From positions 1-40,333 of the forward strand of contig JAEINK010000047.1 in the NCBI GenBank assembly GCA_016342585.1: DNA of 40,333 nt. Direction: 5' to 3'. Below, one piece after another: positions 17,274-25,486 of the stretch. The notes under the pieces were generated by a model that had not been told where the DNA came from, did no database searches, and saw only the letters and a list, made by a program, of their open reading frames with translations. Each line of letters opens with the position of its first letter. The stretch's first letter is position 1. This stretch comes from Spirochaetales bacterium (lineage in GTDB: Bacteria; Spirochaetota; Spirochaetia; UBA9216). The translations under genes and the position numbers were made by a program.

Positions 17274-18659
17274 ATGCAATTTACAAGTCATGGCGCTGCT
17301 CAAGTTGTTACAGGATCCTGTCATAGAGTCGAAACTGAAGAGTTCTCTTTTTTAATTGATTGTGGAATGTTTCAAGGGGGAAAGGAGCTGGCTCGGAGAA
17401 ATTATGATGACTTTGGCTTTGATCCGAAAAAGCTGGATTTCATGATTTTAACCCATGGTCATATTGATCATTGTGGCCTCCTGCCTAAACTGGTTAAACA
17501 GGGATTTTCCGGTAAGATATATGCTACTTCTGCCACAGTCGACTTAATACCAATTATGTTGCGAGATGCAGCTTACATTCAAGAAAAAGATACAGAACAT
17601 GAGAATAAGCGCAGATCCCGACAGGGAATCCCTTCCAGAGCCCCCTTATATACTAGGGATGATGCTGAAAAGGTGCTGCCATTACTGTCACCCTTAGAAT
17701 ATAGAACACCCCTTTCCATTGGAGATTCCCTGAAGTTTATTTTACAGGATGCTGGTCACGTACTAGGATCCGCTATTGTTGAATTATTAATAACCGAGAA
17801 GGATAAGCTTTATAAAATAGTTTTCTCTGGAGATTTGGGACAAAATAATGTTCCAATTATTGAGGATCCGGCTTTAATCGAAAAGGCAGATTATATCTTT
17901 ATTGAATCTACATATGGTGACCGTTTACATGATACCCGACTCCCGAGGGATAAACAGCTCATGAATGTGATAAAAAAAACCATAAATAGGGGAGGTAAAG
18001 TCTTTATTCCCAGCTTTGCTCTGGAGAGAACACAGGAACTTCTGTATGCCTTAAGTGAGCTGCAGACAAAGAACAGCGATTTTCCAGAAGTTCCCATCTA
18101 TCTGGATAGTCCCTTAGCCATAAAAATTACCGAAGTCTTTAAAAAACACCCTGAGTTGTATGATGCCGATGCAAAGTTCCGGAAGGATCAACCTTTTTCA
18201 TTTCCCAATTTGAAATGTACTCTGGAAACAGAAGAATCCAGGGACATCAGCAAGTCTAATGAACCCTCTATCGTTATAGCGGGAAGTGGAATGTGTACCG
18301 CTGGACGCATCCGTCACCACCTGCGGCATGGTATTGATAAACCTCAGAATACACTCCTTTTTGTAGGATACCAAGCCCCAGGCAGTTTAGGAAGAATACT
18401 GTTAGATGGTGCCAAAGAAATCAAGATGATGGGCCGGACATTTGATGTAAAAGCAGAAATTCAACGAATCGGTAGTTTCTCTGCCCATGCGGACCAGAAA
18501 GGGTTAACTCAGTGGCTCCAGGTTTTCTCTCCTAAGCCTATCAAAGTCTTTTTAGTTCATGGCGAAGAGGATACCATAGCGAATTTCTCAAAGCATCTTA
18601 AGGAACAGGGCTTTTCTACGGGAATATCTAAACAGAGTGAATCAATAATTATAAATTGA
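17274..18659 (+). CDS. Metallo-beta-lactamase/beta-CASP ribonuclease-like protein
   Basis: This 461-residue protein belongs to the YSH1/CPSF-like family (COG1236) of MBL-fold nucleases that cut RNA. Metal-site motifs are complete: HGHIDH (H61, H63, D65, H66), H162 in DAGHVLGSA, D187 in FSGDLGQ. The beta-CASP insert has STYGDRLH, IPSFALERTQELL and GSGMCTAGRIRHHL, and the C-terminal His lies in GSFSAHADQ. It should be an active metal-dependent RNase in the cytoplasm. A promoter at 17213 and a GGAGG site support the start. Its stop overlaps the ribosome binding site of the following broken PilZ-like gene, so the two were probably cotranscribed. Confidence 0.87.
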   Translation: MQFTSHGAAQVVTGSCHRVETEEFSFLIDCGMFQGGKELARRNYDDFGFDPKKLDFMILTHGHIDHCGLLPKLVKQGFSGKIYATSATVDLIPIMLRDAAYIQEKDTEHENKRRSRQGIPSRAPLYTRDDAEKVLPLLSPLEYRTPLSIGDSLKFILQDAGHVLGSAIVELLITEKDKLYKIVFSGDLGQNNVPIIEDPALIEKADYIFIESTYGDRLHDTRLPRDKQLMNVIKKTINRGGKVFIPSFALERTQELLYALSELQTKNSDFPEVPIYLDSPLAIKITEVFKKHPELYDADAKFRKDQPFSFPNLKCTLETEESRDISKSNEPSIVIAGSGMCTAGRIRHHLRHGIDKPQNTLLFVGYQAPGSLGRILLDGAKEIKMMGRTFDVKAEIQRIGSFSAHADQKGLTQWLQVFSPKPIKVFLVHGEEDTIANFSKHLKEQGFSTGISKQSESIIIN

Positions 18660-18669
18660 GGTTACTAAA

Positions 18670-19632
18670 ATGGATAATGAAATTCTTTCTAACAAATAAT
18701 TTATTAAGTCTATCGCGAAAGGGCTTAACCCAAGCACTTCAACTGTTTCGCTGTTTATTTTACTATTCGTTTTTCTTTTTGCTCTGATCTTTGTTTTAAA
18801 CCGTATTATCACAGCGAAAAAACTTCACAAAGCACAAATAACTTTTTTAGAAATTTTTGAAAAAAAGATTCGAACCCTCGATCTTACAATAAACGAGATC
18901 GACTATTTGAATAAACTGAGTCTTTTCCTAAAAAAACCATGGAAAAAATATCTGCTGTTATCAAATCAAAATACATTTAAAAATTGCCTGGAAGCAATTG
19001 AGTCTCAGGAAGAGCTTAATCTTAAACTGATAGAATCTATCACGCACAAAGCTGGATTTGTTTTATCATCATTTATAGGTAATAATCAAAAAAGTAGCAA
19101 AAGGTTTTTTCCGGGTCTGATTTTAAAAATCGTGGCTTCGAATGGGTCTTTATTTTCTTCCGAGGTTTATAAAGTTGAGGAAAAGACCTTTTCCCTGGTT
19201 ATAAACGGAGACTTCCCTTTTACTGATGGGACTAATACGATCATTGTCGTTACTCCTTCCGGGTTTAAAGGGTTTTCTGTTCAGATAAAATCACATATAA
19301 AGGATGATTCGTTTGAATTCATCCATACAAATAAAATAGTTCCTGTTATCTGGAGTAATCCCGGGAATCTCAAGATGGCGGATGAAATTATCATGACAAA
19401 CCTGTCATCCAGAAATATCCTGACGGATATCAGGGTCAGAAAAATACAGGAAGACTTGGTTTTAGTTGAGAATATTTCAGGAAACCTGAAAAAGGGGCAG
19501 GATGTAAGGATTTATTTTACTCATCCAGGGAAGGGTATCCCCTGGGTTAATGGAGAGGTAACTCGGGAGTATTCTGATAAAAAGAATTATATTGTAAAAC
19601 TGAATCATGTCCGGAAAAATATTATTAAATAA
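18670..19632 (+). pseudogene. PilZ-like membrane protein gene with an early in-frame stop
   Basis: ATG 18670 has GAGG eight bases upstream, then reads MDNEILSNK and hits TAA at 18697-18699. The same frame continues without any further stop for 310 codons. It first gives a membrane segment (about codons 27-46, SLFILLFVFLFALIFVL) and a charged coiled segment. Two beta-rich domains follow, about 130-225 and 230-320 (ILTDIRVRKI, LVLVENISGNLKKGQDVRIYF). The second resembles a PilZ domain and the layout recalls spirochaete YcgR/PilZN-type proteins, though the RxxxR cyclic-di-GMP motif is not evident. The stop could have arisen from CAA. A shorter product from TTG 18907 would lack the membrane anchor. 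Either the gene is inactivated or the base is a sequence error. Confidence 0.6.
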
Positions 19633-19709
19633 AATAATCGGGTGTTAAGATCCATTTTCTTTTTTGAGTTTGAGCCGTGTGAATATCTCATCATTTCGTT
19701 TCTTGAAGA

Positions 19710-20780
19710 TCACTGTGACCAGGGCGGAGCCTGCCCGACAACAGTTCTACCAGTTCCCTGGGCGTTTTGGCAGAGGAGGGAGAGGTAATAATCCTGAGCT
19801 CCTTCAGCGAGAGGGTAGAACCCTTTTCCAGTGGTAATGGCCCCATCCATTTCCAACAAAGCAGTAGCCAGGGCTATCTCATCATCTGCAAGAGTGGACG
19901 TTCCAAGGGGATTATTATAAACCTCATCTATGCCCAAATTAAGAGATTCTAGTCCCCGGCCTTCCAGATTTTCTTCAATCCCAAGAGAACTTCTGTTTAT
20001 AGTCAGTTGCACAGAGGTTTTGTAATCCAGAAGATAGCTTACATCGCGGTTCTGAATTTCTCCTCGTTCTCCCCGGATAAGAAATCGACTATTCCGAATA
20101 GGACTGAAGTATTGATTTTCATCAAAATCTAAAACACCCAGCTTTCCCTTATAACTAAGATGACACAGGAGCTGCTCGGAATTAATGATTTTCTCTTCGG
20201 GAGGATAGGCATCGCGATTACGAGGTTCCACAAGAGGTGAACAAAAACGCTGTACGGTAATATCAGGCATTTCAAATCCAACATTCAGAAATTTCCTGAT
20301 TAAACTTATACCATGATATTCATGGCCTGCTGATACCTGGGCTTGACTGGGTGAACCAATCAAGCCCTTTTCTATGATATTCAACCGGGCCTGGTTGAGG
20401 GGCTGCAGAAAGTACTGTTCGGCGACTTGAACAAATCCTTGCCGGGACTGAACAAAGTTATAAAGGTCAATCAGCTCTTCATAAGAAGAGGCCGGAGGTG
20501 TTTCCACTAATACGGGAAGATCCAGTAAGACAGCCTCTTTAATATAGGAAGAAGCAAATTCCCGGGGAACAGCGATAAAAACAAAAAGGCATTGACTGTG
20601 TCTTTTCATCTCAGACAGACTCGAAAAGACGGGACATCCCCACTCTTCTTCCAAAGATTTTCTATCAGCCTCTGGTTTTACGATTAAAGCTCCAATCTTG
20701 AATAGATCCGGATGAGAAGCCGTAATCCTCTTTATAAATCGGGAGCGCCAGCCTTTGCCAACCAAAGCAATCGTTATCAT
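19710..20780 (-). CDS. Gfo/Idh/MocA-family oxidoreductase-fold protein
   Basis: This 356-residue protein has an N-terminal Rossmann domain (about 1-120: ITIALVGKGWRSRFI, FVFIAVPREFASSYI, LPVLVETPPASSYEEL) and a C-terminal alpha/beta domain as in glucose-fructose oxidoreductase and myo-inositol dehydrogenases. The family's catalytic Lys of the EKP motif is replaced by Thr (VETPP), and the first glycine motif is GKGWRSR, not GxGxxG. A canonical NAD(P)-dependent dehydrogenase reaction is therefore doubtful; a binding or altered catalytic role is possible. The start has GAGG about eight bases upstream. It stands alone, convergent with the broken PilZ-like gene. Confidence 0.78.
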   Translation of the reverse strand: MITIALVGKGWRSRFIKRITASHPDLFKIGALIVKPEADRKSLEEEWGCPVFSSLSEMKRHSQCLFVFIAVPREFASSYIKEAVLLDLPVLVETPPASSYEELIDLYNFVQSRQGFVQVAEQYFLQPLNQARLNIIEKGLIGSPSQAQVSAGHEYHGISLIRKFLNVGFEMPDITVQRFCSPLVEPRNRDAYPPEEKIINSEQLLCHLSYKGKLGVLDFDENQYFSPIRNSRFLIRGERGEIQNRDVSYLLDYKTSVQLTINRSSLGIEENLEGRGLESLNLGIDEVYNNPLGTSTLADDEIALATALLEMDGAITTGKGFYPLAEGAQDYYLSLLCQNAQGTGRTVVGQAPPWSQ

Positions 20781-20871
20781 ATCTTTACCTCAACTTCAAC
20801 AGTTCAGTTTATAGGAATTGACTTTGAATTGGCAACTATATTGGCGGATCTTTGAGTAATTAATTTTTTAC

Positions 20872-21113
20872 TCAAAGATATGACATGTAACCACCGAATA
20901 TATAACCCTCATACTCATTATAGATCACTTTACCCTACTGACCTTCAAGCTCATTGAGGGTAATTGTATTTGAAACCCATTCTAAAAGCTCTACTTCAGA
21001 TCCTTTTGGCAGTAGAGTCAAGATTCCGCCGTCTTCATCTGGCGTAGAAAACAGGTTTGCGCCATCTTTTGCAGTAATCATACAAAAATACTTAATTTTA
21101 CTATAGCCTTCAT
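20872..21113 (-). pseudogene. Decayed secreted SH3b-domain protein gene
   Basis: On the minus strand AAGGAG (21119-21124) precedes ATG 21113, which starts a signal-peptide-like MKAIVKLSIFV but then meets TGA. In another frame, from 21081, the sequence reads MITAKDGANLFSTPDEDGG and LPKGSEVELLEW, a typical bacterial SH3 (SH3b) domain start. It runs to a TAG at 20935-20937 and continues as GKVIYNEYEGYIFGGYMSYL to a TGA at 20872. The TAG stands exactly where SH3b domains have a conserved Trp (TGG). A frameshift or deletion and a nonsense change have both hit the gene. It follows the multicopper oxidase gene by 37 bases and may have been in its transcript. The rest of the 20781-21150 gap is AT-rich without other features. 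Confidence 0.6.
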
Positions 21114-21150
21114 CAATTCTCCTTGAAATCAGAGATAATTCAGGAGAGCG

Positions 21151-22518
21151 TCATTCTATTAGAAATTGTCCCATCATTCCAGAATCTTCATGTTCAAGAA
21201 GATGGCAGTGATACATATAGATTCCGGAATAATCACTGAAACTCACACCGAGTACAGCCTCATCACCAGGCATCAACAGAATAGTATCTTTGGGGCCCCT
21301 ATATAAAGGAGCCGGTGATCGGCCGTTAAATGAAAGTATGGTGAACTGTGTGTCATGTACATGGAACGAATGGGGGATGTTCATCATACCCCTTCCAATA
21401 TTTTTAACGGTCCAGATTTCTTCCGAGTTTCGAGGTAATTTAAAATTTATAACATCCATATCCATTTGCTTTCCATTTATAGTAAACCGTCCCATTCCCC
21501 TTGTTTCCATGTTGAAAGTTCTTCTTATAAGTTCTGTGGAACTATAATCCGGGTGATCGTATTCGAAGTACTTTGGATGCTGAAAAAACCGTCCTGGAAT
21601 TGAAGATGTGCTTATACTCATCGCCAGATAGCTGGTCCCACCATAGATGTCAAGAAGTATGCCTGACTCTCCGATACTATCAAAATCCACAAGAATTTCA
21701 TATCTTTCTCCTGGAGACATAATCAGTTGGTCTGTCTCTACCGATTCCGGTAAAAAACCTCCGTCGGAGGCAATAACTGTGAATCTTCGGGCTTCAGAGA
21801 ATGAAACTCTATAGATTGATGAATTCGAACCGTTCAGAATTCTAAAGCGATAGGTTCCTTTATTTAATTCAAGAACAGGATTATAAGCCCCGTTTACAAG
21901 GACAACATCTCCTGTATAACCATGCATAATATCGGGACGAGAAGGTCTGTATTCGAAGCTTCCGTCACGGCCTACACGCCTGTCCTGAAGAATCAGGGGA
22001 ATATCATTGACTCCATAATCTTGTGGTATATTAAGCGCCTTTGAGTATTCATCGTCGATGATAAACATCCCTGCGAGGCCTCGGTATACATGCTCAGCCG
22101 TTTTTCCCATCAGGTGAGGATGATACCAGAGTGTTGCTGCCGCCTGCTTAATTGTAAACTGGGGGTTCCAACTCTCTCCCGATTGAATAATCTGGTGGGG
22201 CCCCCCGTCAAATTGGGCCGGCACATGAAGACCATGCCAATGGACTGTCGTGTTTTCATCTATATTGTTGTTAAGGATTAAATTGGCATTATCCCCGTTG
22301 GAGATTCTGATCGTTGGCCCAAGATAGTTACCATTAAATCCAAGGGTCTCACTGGTCCCGAAGGGTAACTCAAGCACTCCTTTTTGGATATCAAGTTCGA
22401 TTTTGTTCCCTTCAATAATTGGTGGTATCGGAAGATTCTGAGTCTCCACTGAAATCTCCGCTGATAGTAAGGTTGGAATTATCATTGAAATTAAAAGAAT
22501 AGGAAAAAGTGATTTCAT
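21151..22518 (-). CDS. Periplasmic multicopper oxidase (CueO/SufI-like)
   Basis: This 455-residue protein has a signal peptide (MKSLFPILLISMII, ending near LLSAE). Start ATG 22518 is chosen over a longer frame because GGAGAA lies just upstream. All copper motifs are present: HWHGLH, WYHPH, HSFHVHD and HCHLLEHEDSGMM, giving one type-1 site and the trinuclear cluster. It is probably a laccase-like oxidase that oxidises Cu(I) in the periplasm. The Met-rich insert of E. coli CueO is missing. It is divergent from csoR-copA and forms a copper-resistance island with them. Confidence 0.88.
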   Translation of the reverse strand: MKSLFPILLISMIIPTLLSAEISVETQNLPIPPIIEGNKIELDIQKGVLELPFGTSETLGFNGNYLGPTIRISNGDNANLILNNNIDENTTVHWHGLHVPAQFDGGPHQIIQSGESWNPQFTIKQAAATLWYHPHLMGKTAEHVYRGLAGMFIIDDEYSKALNIPQDYGVNDIPLILQDRRVGRDGSFEYRPSRPDIMHGYTGDVVLVNGAYNPVLELNKGTYRFRILNGSNSSIYRVSFSEARRFTVIASDGGFLPESVETDQLIMSPGERYEILVDFDSIGESGILLDIYGGTSYLAMSISTSSIPGRFFQHPKYFEYDHPDYSSTELIRRTFNMETRGMGRFTINGKQMDMDVINFKLPRNSEEIWTVKNIGRGMMNIPHSFHVHDTQFTILSFNGRSPAPLYRGPKDTILLMPGDEAVLGVSFSDYSGIYMYHCHLLEHEDSGMMGQFLIE

Positions 22519-22551
22519 CTTGGTTCTCCATATAATCGATCTTGTATATAA

Positions 22552-22580
22552 AAGATAGGTACGCAAGAGAGTGAGGGCAA
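22552..22580 (-). promoter_or_regulatory. Possible promoter of the multicopper oxidase gene
   Basis: On the minus strand TTGCCC (22575-22580) and TATCTT (22552-22557) are spaced by 17 bases, each matching four of six consensus positions. Transcription would begin about 25 bases before the start codon at 22518. The CsoR site lies about 70 bases upstream of it. Confidence 0.35.
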
Positions 22581-22648
22581 GGTGAAAGGATTATATATTA
22601 CAATAATACTAATATATTTGACTTCTGTAAGAATTAAGCGTAACTTAC

Positions 22649-22669
22649 ATATACCCCCCTGGGGTATAT
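22649..22669. promoter_or_regulatory. CsoR operator
   Basis: A near-perfect palindrome with core TACCCC-CCT-GGGGTA, flanked by ATA and TAT, matches the known GC-rich inverted repeat bound by CsoR repressors. It is just upstream of csoR (22685) and downstream of a possible -35 TTGACT (22618-22623). Copper-free CsoR would then block the csoR-copA promoter. Confidence 0.8.
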
Positions 22670-22684
22670 GAAGGAGTCAACCTT

Positions 22685-22981
22685 ATGAAAAATGGAAAGG
22701 GTGTGCGTAAAGCACATCATCCGTATGATACTAAAAAAAATATGATCACCCGGATGAAGCGGATTGAAGGACAGATTCGCGGTATCTCCAGGATGATCGA
22801 GGAAGATGTCTATTGTGATGATATCCTCCATCAATTCATGAGTGTTGAAGCCGCAATTAATGGAGTAAAGACAACTCTTCTTGAAGCTCATATGAAAAGT
22901 TGTGTAGTTCACCAAATTCAGGATGGTGAAATTGAGGTTATTGATGAACTTCTTAAAACAATCAAGAAGATGACAAAATAG
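22685..22981 (+). CDS. csoR: Copper-sensing repressor CsoR
   Basis: This 98-residue all-helical DUF156 family regulator has Cu(I) ligands C44, H69 and C73. They have the same spacing as the Cys-His-Cys set of Mycobacterium CsoR, which distinguishes it from RcnR and FrmR. Copper binding releases it from DNA. The start has AAGGAG eight bases upstream. A CsoR-type operator lies 16 bases before the gene, so it autoregulates together with copA, which starts nine bases after its stop. Confidence 0.93.
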   Translation: MKNGKGVRKAHHPYDTKKNMITRMKRIEGQIRGISRMIEEDVYCDDILHQFMSVEAAINGVKTTLLEAHMKSCVVHQIQDGEIEVIDELLKTIKKMTK

Positions 22982-22990
22982 GAGTATGCT

Positions 22991-25438
22991 ATGGAAATAG
23001 TACAACTAAATGTACAAGGTATGACATGCGCATCCTGTGTTGCCCACGTAGAAAAAGGAATCAAAAAAAACAACGGTATTGAGATGGCTGCGGTAAATCT
23101 GGCAACTGAGAAAGCTACTGTCAGTTTTAATCCTGAAGAAACGGATATAGATAAAATAATTCGAAGTATTGTCGATGCAGGGTATTCTGCGGTTCTACCG
23201 GATGAAAAAGAAAATAATGAGCAGGAAAAAGAAAAAAGCAGACAGGTAAGAAAACTGAGGAACAAAACAATTATTTCGATAATGTTAAGCCTGCCTCTTG
23301 TTTCTGCCATGTTTGTCGGGATTTTTAAAATTGAAGCTCTGATGATTCTACATAATCCATTGCTGCAGCTTGTACTCGCAACACCCGTCCAGTTCTGGAT
23401 TGGGAGCAGGTTTTATATCGGTGCCTGGAAATCACTAAAAGCGGGAAGCCCCGGAATGGATGTTCTTGTGGCTCTCGGTACTTCGGCTGCATACTTCTTT
23501 AGTATCTTCAACGGATTTTTTGCAGAGGCCCTGGATGTGGGCACCTCCGGTTTGTATTTTGAGGCATCCGCTATCATTATCACCCTGGTGCTCCTTGGGA
23601 AATACCTGGAAATAAAGGCAAAAGGGAAAACCTCCGAGGCGATTAAAAAACTAATGGGGCTTCAGCCGAAAACCGCTAAAGTTGAGCGGGCTGGCATGAT
23701 TGTGGAGATCCCTATCAGTGATGTTATTCCCGGTGATATTATTCATATAAAACCAGGAGATCGTATTCCTGTCGACGGTCTGGTGCTGAGTGGAAATACG
23801 GCGGTTGATGAGAGTATGATTACCGGTGAAAGCATGCCGGTTGAGAAGCAGGCTGGTGATACGCTTGTAAGCGGAACTATTAACAGCTATGGAGCGGTGA
23901 AATTTAAAGCAGAACATGTTGGAAAGGACTCCGTGCTCTCCAGAATTATTTCAATTGTTGAAGAGGCTCAGGGATCCAAGGCCCCCATTCAGAAGCTGGC
24001 AGATAAGGTTGCGGCGGTTTTCGTTCCCACAGTCCTCGGTATATCAATTGTAACCTTCCTGGGTTGGTGGCTTGGATTCGGTTCTTTGACCAACGCTGTA
24101 GTTTCAGCTGTGGCTGTTCTTGTTATCGCCTGTCCCTGTGCTCTTGGTCTAGCGACACCCACAGCGATTATGGTTGGAACGGGTATTGGTGCTCAGCGGG
24201 GAATCCTGATTAAAAATGGCGAGATACTCCAGGCTGCGGGGAAGGTCTCGGCAATTGTTCTGGACAAAACCGGAACCATAACCCGGGGCAAGCCGGAACT
24301 GCAGGAGATATATCCTCTTGTAAATACCAATGATGATTCAGAGAAATCCCGGCTGCTGGCTTTGGCGGCCAGTCTGGAGCAAAACTCGGAGCATCCGTTG
24401 GCTCTTGCTGTTGTTACTGCGGCCGAGGAAAAGGGCTTGCTACTCAAATCGGTGTTAAATTTTTCAGCGATTCCGGGAAAAGGCATCTGTGCAGATTTTG
24501 AGGGTGAATCCTATATCATAGGGACAGAGATGTTTCTAAAAGAGAATGGAATAAAGACGGAAGCGATCGTTAAGATAAAAACTGAGCTTGAAAATAAAGG
24601 GAACACCGTTGTCATCCTTGCCTCAAAAGAAGAGCCTCTTGCTTTACTGGCCATTGCAGACAGTATAAAGGAGCATTCGAGGGCAGGGATTGAGACATTG
24701 AAGCAGATGGGACTGGATGTTTATATGATAACAGGCGATAACCGGAGGACGGCAGAGGCGATAGCGGCAAGGGCCGGGATCGAAAATGTCCTTGCTGAGG
24801 TTCTCCCTAAAGGAAAGGCTGCTGAAGTTGAGAAACTGAAGGCCTCAGGAAAAGTTGTGGCAATGGTGGGTGATGGTATAAATGATGCTCCGGCTCTGGC
24901 AACCGCTGATATCGGTATTGCTATGGGTGCAGGGTCGGATATTGCGATGGAGTCAGCCGACATCACCCTTATGCGCGGAGATCTGAGAGAGATAGCCGCA
25001 GCGATTCAGCTGTCGATAAGAACAATGGCTAAGATTAAACAGAATCTATTTTGGGCTTTTTTCTACAACTCTATTGGAATTCCATTTGCGGCTCTTGGTT
25101 TTTTAAATCCGATTATCGCCGGGGCTGCCATGGCTTTTAGTTCCGTCTCGGTAGTATCAAACTCATTGAGTCTGAAGAATTTTAAAATGAAGAAATATGA
25201 GACAAGCAAAATAGAACACAAGGAGAAGTTTATGACAAATAAAATCACAGTAGATGGGATGTCCTGCAACCATTGCAAGATGTCCGTGGAAAAGGCGGCC
25301 CTATCAGTTGAATCCGTTACAGAGGCAGTAGTAGATCTTGAGAAAAAAGAGCTTTCGCTGGCCATTTCAGGTAATGAAGATGCGGTAATTGAGGCTGTAA
25401 AGGCTGCTGTAAAAAACGCAGGTTTTGCTCCTGTGTAA
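22991..25438 (+). CDS. copA: Cu(I)-exporting P1B-type ATPase with C-terminal CopZ-like domain
   Basis: This 815-residue inner-membrane copper pump has an N-terminal heavy-metal-associated domain (GMTCASC, C13 and C16) and eight transmembrane segments. The CPC motif lies at 381-383, with phosphorylation site DKTGT (D425), the GDGINDAP hinge, and an HP motif in EQNSEHPLAL. After the usual C-terminal end (SNSLSLKNFK, about 729) a 20-residue linker leads to a second metal-binding domain, residues 748-815, with GMSCNHC (C759, C762). This last domain has the full length of a free CopZ chaperone and its own ribosome binding site. The gene follows csoR by nine bases and is under the same operator. 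Confidence 0.93.
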   Translation: MEIVQLNVQGMTCASCVAHVEKGIKKNNGIEMAAVNLATEKATVSFNPEETDIDKIIRSIVDAGYSAVLPDEKENNEQEKEKSRQVRKLRNKTIISIMLSLPLVSAMFVGIFKIEALMILHNPLLQLVLATPVQFWIGSRFYIGAWKSLKAGSPGMDVLVALGTSAAYFFSIFNGFFAEALDVGTSGLYFEASAIIITLVLLGKYLEIKAKGKTSEAIKKLMGLQPKTAKVERAGMIVEIPISDVIPGDIIHIKPGDRIPVDGLVLSGNTAVDESMITGESMPVEKQAGDTLVSGTINSYGAVKFKAEHVGKDSVLSRIISIVEEAQGSKAPIQKLADKVAAVFVPTVLGISIVTFLGWWLGFGSLTNAVVSAVAVLVIACPCALGLATPTAIMVGTGIGAQRGILIKNGEILQAAGKVSAIVLDKTGTITRGKPELQEIYPLVNTNDDSEKSRLLALAASLEQNSEHPLALAVVTAAEEKGLLLKSVLNFSAIPGKGICADFEGESYIIGTEMFLKENGIKTEAIVKIKTELENKGNTVVILASKEEPLALLAIADSIKEHSRAGIETLKQMGLDVYMITGDNRRTAEAIAARAGIENVLAEVLPKGKAAEVEKLKASGKVVAMVGDGINDAPALATADIGIAMGAGSDIAMESADITLMRGDLREIAAAIQLSIRTMAKIKQNLFWAFFYNSIGIPFAALGFLNPIIAGAAMAFSSVSVVSNSLSLKNFKMKKYETSKIEHKEKFMTNKITVDGMSCNHCKMSVEKAALSVESVTEAVVDLEKKELSLAISGNEDAVIEAVKAAVKNAGFAPV
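25232..25438 (+). CDS. copZ: Possible independently translated CopZ-like copper chaperone (internal start in copA)
   Basis: Inside the copA frame AGGAG (25221-25225) stands six bases before an in-frame ATG at 25232. From it a 68-residue protein with GMSCNHC near the N-terminus would be made, the normal size of CopZ. The arrangement looks like a once-separate copZ gene whose upstream copA stop was lost. Both a fused pump and a free chaperone may be produced. This is inferred from the start signals alone. Confidence 0.5.
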   Translation: MTNKITVDGMSCNHCKMSVEKAALSVESVTEAVVDLEKKELSLAISGNEDAVIEAVKAAVKNAGFAPV

Positions 25439-25486
25439 AGGGTACTTCATATTATCTATATATGCTCTACCTAATTCAAGAAATTC

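Noticed and set aside
18697..20937. Stop-codon recoding as a common explanation of the two in-frame stops (TAA and TAG)
   Set aside because: The two stops differ, and the SH3b gene also has a frame break. No recoding signal was recognised. Simple gene decay or sequence errors fit better.
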